8,661 nt of DNA, taken from positions 1 through 8,661 of the forward strand of contig NZ_CALAOH010000174.1 in assembly GCF_937926365.1 (NCBI RefSeq), given 5' to 3'. The notes beneath the pieces were generated by a model that saw only the letters and a program-made list of their open reading frames with translations, made no database searches and was not told the DNA's origin. Below are positions 6,526-8,661 of this stretch, piece after piece. This DNA is from an uncultured Azohydromonas sp. Lineage in GTDB: Bacteria > Pseudomonadota > Gammaproteobacteria > Burkholderiales > Burkholderiaceae_C. Within the stretch, counting starts at the first letter, position 1, and each line of letters starts with the position of its first letter. A program made the position numbers and the translations under genes.

Positions 6526-7749
6526 ATGAACGAACTTTTGGTGGTGCGTGATGCGCTGTTGCAGTGGCTGGCTTATGGCCTGACGAAGGCCAGCTGGTGG
6601 CAGGTGCTGCTGTACACGCTGGCGGTGACGCACGTGACGATCCTGTCCGTGACGATCTTCCTGCACCGCTCGCAGGCCCACCGTGCGCTGGACCTGCATC
6701 CGCTGCCGGCGCACTTCTTTCGCTTCTGGCTGTGGATGACCACTGGCATGGTGACCAAGCAATGGGTGGCCATCCACCGCAAGCACCACGCCAAGTGCGA
6801 GACCGAGGAAGACCCGCACAGCCCGCAGACGCGCGGCATCAAGACCGTGCTGCTGCAGGGTGCCGAGCTCTACCGCGCCGAGGCCAAGGTGCCCGAGACG
6901 ATGAAGAAGTACGGGCACAACACGCCTGATGACTGGATCGAGCGCAATCTCTACAGCCGCTACAGCGCGCTGGGCGTGTCGTTGATGCTGATCATCGACG
7001 TGGCGCTGTTCGGCGCCATCGGCTTGTCGGTGTGGGCGGTGCAGATGCTATGGATCCCCATCAACGCCGCCGGCATCATCAACGGCATCGGCCACTACTG
7101 GGGCTACCGCAACTTCGAGGCGCCTGATGCCTCTACCAACGTCTCGCCCTGGGGCATCGTCATCGGCGGCGAAGAGCTGCACAACAACCACCACACCTAT
7201 CCGACCTCGGCCAAGTTCTCGGTCAAGCCTTTCGAGTTTGACATTGGCTGGGGCTATATCCGCGCGCTGGAGATGCTGGGCCTGGCCAAGGTGCGCAAGA
7301 CCGCGCCGCAGATGAAGCTGGGCGCCGTCAAGCCGGTGGCCGACGGCAAGACGCTGGAAGCCATCATTGCCAACCGCTACGAGGTCATGGCGCGCTACGG
7401 CAAGGAACTCAAGCGCGCCTGTGCCGCCGAATTGGAGCATCTGAAGGCGCAGGGTGCGCAGAATACGGCCAAGTGGGCCGAGCTGCGCGTAGCCAAGCGC
7501 TGGCTGCACCGTGACGACGACAAGATCCCCAGCGCCGTGAAGCCGCAAATGGAGCGTGTGCTGTCCGCCAGCCCGGCGCTGGCCAAGCTGGTGATGATGC
7601 GCGAGGAGCTGCGCCAGCTCTGGACCCGCACCAACGTCTCCGCCGAGCAACTGGTGCTGGATCTGCAGGCTTGGTGCCACCGTGCGGAGGAAAGCGGCAT
7701 CGCCGCGCTGCAGGACTTCTCCCGCAAGCTGCGCGCCGTGCACGCTTGA
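6526..7749 (+). CDS. Membrane acyl-CoA (delta-9 type) fatty acid desaturase
   Basis: An oxygen-dependent di-iron membrane enzyme that introduces a double bond into saturated acyl chains (OLE1/DesC/stearoyl-CoA type), adjusting membrane fluidity at the inner membrane. The three histidine boxes are intact: HRSQAH (47-52, HX4H), HRKHH (84-88, HXXHH) and HNNHH (219-223, HXXHH). The extra metal-ligand region GIGHYWGYRN (His190) characteristic of acyl-CoA desaturases is also present. Hydrophobic segments at about 25-46, 64-80 and 148-185 supply the membrane spans. Residues ~1-255 are the catalytic domain. Residues ~270-407 form a hydrophilic, helical C-terminal domain (KRWLHRDDDKIP, then REELRQLWTRT and LQAWCHRAEESGI) that is also found on related proteobacterial desaturases as I recall, and whose last part resembles ISL3-type transposase tails. 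The redox partner is not in the window. The ATG has GAGG 9 nt upstream. The gene ends in its own terminator, just before an IS remnant. Confidence 0.95.
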   Translation: MNELLVVRDALLQWLAYGLTKASWWQVLLYTLAVTHVTILSVTIFLHRSQAHRALDLHPLPAHFFRFWLWMTTGMVTKQWVAIHRKHHAKCETEEDPHSPQTRGIKTVLLQGAELYRAEAKVPETMKKYGHNTPDDWIERNLYSRYSALGVSLMLIIDVALFGAIGLSVWAVQMLWIPINAAGIINGIGHYWGYRNFEAPDASTNVSPWGIVIGGEELHNNHHTYPTSAKFSVKPFEFDIGWGYIRALEMLGLAKVRKTAPQMKLGAVKPVADGKTLEAIIANRYEVMARYGKELKRACAAELEHLKAQGAQNTAKWAELRVAKRWLHRDDDKIPSAVKPQMERVLSASPALAKLVMMREELRQLWTRTNVSAEQLVLDLQAWCHRAEESGIAALQDFSRKLRAVHA

Positions 7750-7774
7750 CACTCTTTCCGGTTCCAGATACATG

Positions 7775-7800
7775 AAAGCCCGCGTAAGCGGGCTTTTTCT
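7775..7800 (+). terminator. Rho-independent terminator of the desaturase gene
   Basis: AAAGCCCGC, loop GTAA, GCGGGCTTTTTCT: a 6-bp GC stem (7778-7783 with 7788-7793) flanked by A and T tracts, 25 nt after the desaturase stop. The A/T symmetry means it can act in both directions. The IS remnant begins within a few bases of its right edge, so the terminator itself was left intact. Confidence 0.92.
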
Positions 7801-7802
7801 TG

Positions 7803-8393
7803 GGCGTTGCCGGCCGTGCCGCGTACCGTATGCACCAGACCCGATTCGGCATCCACGCCGATATGGGCCTTCATCCCGAAATACCACTGGTTGCCTTTCT
7901 TGGACTGATGCATTTCGGGATCACGCTCGCCCTTGCTGTTCTTCGTCGAGCTCGGCGCGGCGATCAACGTAGCGTCCACCACCGTGCCGGTGCGCAGCAG
8001 CAGCCCCTTCTGGCGCAGCAAGTCGTTGACCACGCCAAGGATCTGCTCGGACAGCTTGTGCCGCTCCAGCAGACGGCGAAACCGCAGAATCGTCGTCTCG
8101 TCGGGCAATCGAGTTTCCCAGTTGTCCAGTTGAGCGAACTCGCGAAACAGCGGCACGTCGTACAGCGATTCCTCCATGGCCGGGTCGCTCAACGTGAACC
8201 ACTGCTGCATGAAATGGATGCGCAGCATCGTCTGCACGGGAAACGGTGGACGGCCGCGGCGGCCGTCGGGCGCATAGGGCGACACCAGTTCCACCAGTGC
8301 GGCCCATGGCACCACGCGGTCCATCTGTTCCAAGAACTCGCGCTTTCGCGTTCGCTTGGTCGAAAGATTCAGCCCGAGGTCAGCCTGCTTCAT
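7803..8393 (-). pseudogene. IS5-family transposase, C-terminally truncated
   Basis: The first ~196 residues closely follow the E. coli IS5 transposase from memory: STKRTRKREFLEQMDRVVPW, RGRPPFPVQTMLRIHFMQQW (DUF772-type N-terminal domain), LPDETTILRFRRLLE, then the start of the DDE catalytic domain with VDATLIAAPSSTKN (first catalytic Asp at 140), DPEMHQSKKGNQW and FGMKAHIGVDAESGLVHTV. After GTAGN (residue 196) similarity ends. The family's continuation with the second Asp (DAGY region) and the Glu is absent. Full-length relatives are about 326-340 residues. The frame stays open to 7395, giving a 332-residue translation, but residues ~198 onward are the terminator and the antisense of the desaturase gene, so this is not an intact transposase. 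It is catalytically dead by loss of two of three DDE residues. Confidence 0.88.
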
Positions 8394-8424
8394 AGCCTGG
8401 ATGTTCGCTCAGCACACTTGCCAC

Positions 8425-8443
8425 GGCTTTACGCAGAGGTTCC
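8425..8443 (-). repeat. Probable terminal inverted repeat of the IS5 remnant
   Basis: Read on the minus strand this begins GGAACCTCTGCG, similar in style to the ends of IS5-subgroup elements, and is directly preceded by TTAA (8444-8447), matching the YTAR target. The partner repeat is not in the window, so the assignment rests on position, style and the target tetranucleotide only. Confidence 0.45.
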
Positions 8444-8661
8444 TTAACGCTCGATGCGTTCTCATCAACACGGGATCGCCGCGCGCTTACTGCGGTGCAG
8501 GGGGGCCGAAAGGCAGAGCAGGGGTAAGCGTGGCGTCCTGGCCCTATAGGCGGAGCAGCCCGTCCTGAGCAGCATCGCCGGGACGCGTGCTCACTTGCGT
8601 AGATGTTGTTGTCTCCCACTTTGATTTGCATTTCACCGCCCGGTTTTTCCCACAGTGCGTC
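8444..8661. other. Unassigned sequence right of the IS remnant
   Basis: No gene recognised. On the minus strand a frame opens at ATG 8631 (MQIKVGDNNIYASEH) and runs into the IS, but its later part is Pro/Arg/Cys-rich and not family-like. An overlapping minus-strand frame from the window edge ends at a TAG near 8548. The plus strand holds a small GCC-GAAA-GGC hairpin (about 8507-8516). The region may be flanking DNA of another mobile element or a decayed gene; it runs off the window. Confidence 0.3.

Larger units (their letters stand above)
7803..8443 (-). mobile_element. Truncated IS5-family insertion sequence
   Basis: Remnant of an IS5-subgroup element in minus orientation. It holds the first ~60% of the transposase gene (start at 8393), about 50 bp of leader, and a probable terminal repeat ending at 8443. 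That end is followed by TTAA, which fits the YTAR target tetranucleotide of the IS5 subgroup. The distal end, including the other terminal repeat and second target copy, is missing: homology stops at about 7803-7806, beside the desaturase terminator. Loss by deletion or recombination after insertion is the simplest reading. The element cannot move by itself. The junction is placed by protein similarity and could be off by a few bases. Confidence 0.8.

Noticed and set aside
6130..6918. 262-codon minus-strand frame across the methyltransferase-desaturase gap
   Set aside because: It is antisense to two well-supported genes and its protein is low-complexity His/Arg/Leu-rich sequence.
7800..8447. 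215-codon plus-strand frame over the IS remnant
   Set aside because: It is the shadow of the transposase frame, whose IS5 similarity on the minus strand is clear.
1..8661. CRISPR array, toxin-antitoxin pair, phage defence genes, tRNA genes
   Set aside because: I saw no regularly spaced repeats, no small paired genes with such motifs, no cloverleaf tRNA, and no defence domains. The window is mainly housekeeping genes plus one broken IS.

Overview
The window looks like chromosomal DNA from a high-GC betaproteobacterium, most likely order Burkholderiales and possibly Comamonadaceae-like. This is inferred from the style of the 5S rRNA 3' end, the TrpS carrying a long C-terminal extension, the order purN / RsmB-NOP methyltransferase / acyl-CoA desaturase, and a DUF3717+DUF1289 protein. 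No species can be named from the sequence alone. Most of the window is ordinary housekeeping DNA, and I do not see a convincing new multi-gene system in it.

Layout. Bases 1-35 are the 3' end of a 5S rRNA, so an rRNA operon ends at the left edge, closed by a strong hairpin terminator at 44-81. Next is a plus-strand gene (196-1080) for an exported protein of unknown function. It converges, with only 4 bp between stop codons, on a minus-strand cluster that reads right to left: trpS (4258-2942), a small DUF3717+DUF1289 protein (2918-2487) and a MATE-family efflux transporter (2482-1085). Spacings of 23 and 4 nt suggest one transcript. The 75-bp gap between trpS and purN is a divergent promoter region.

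Rightward from there run purN (4334-4960, purine synthesis), an RsmB/NOP-family rRNA cytosine methyltransferase (5034-6293) and, after a 232-bp gap containing a hairpin and a separate dyad, a membrane acyl-CoA (delta-9 type) fatty acid desaturase (6526-7749). The desaturase ends at a clean rho-independent terminator (7775-7800). TrpS, PurN and the methyltransferase serve translation and nucleotide supply. The desaturase acts in membrane lipid composition. They look like neighbours rather than one pathway.

Immediately after that terminator lies a truncated IS5-family element (about 7803-8443) on the minus strand. It keeps the transposase N-terminal ~196 residues, a probable terminal inverted repeat and a TTAA target-like tetranucleotide, but has lost the rest of the catalytic domain and the other end. 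The open frame nonetheless runs on through the terminator and antisense to the desaturase to a near-normal transposase length, so it can be mistaken for an intact gene. The last 218 bases (8444-8661) hold no gene I can recognise.

The points most worth a second look are a possible DUF1508/YegP-like domain at the C-terminus of TrpS, a helical C-terminal domain on the desaturase that resembles the tail of ISL3-type transposases, a 19-bp dyad upstream of the desaturase, -10-like boxes so close to the purN and methyltransferase start codons that their transcripts could be leaderless, and the chimeric transposase frame.
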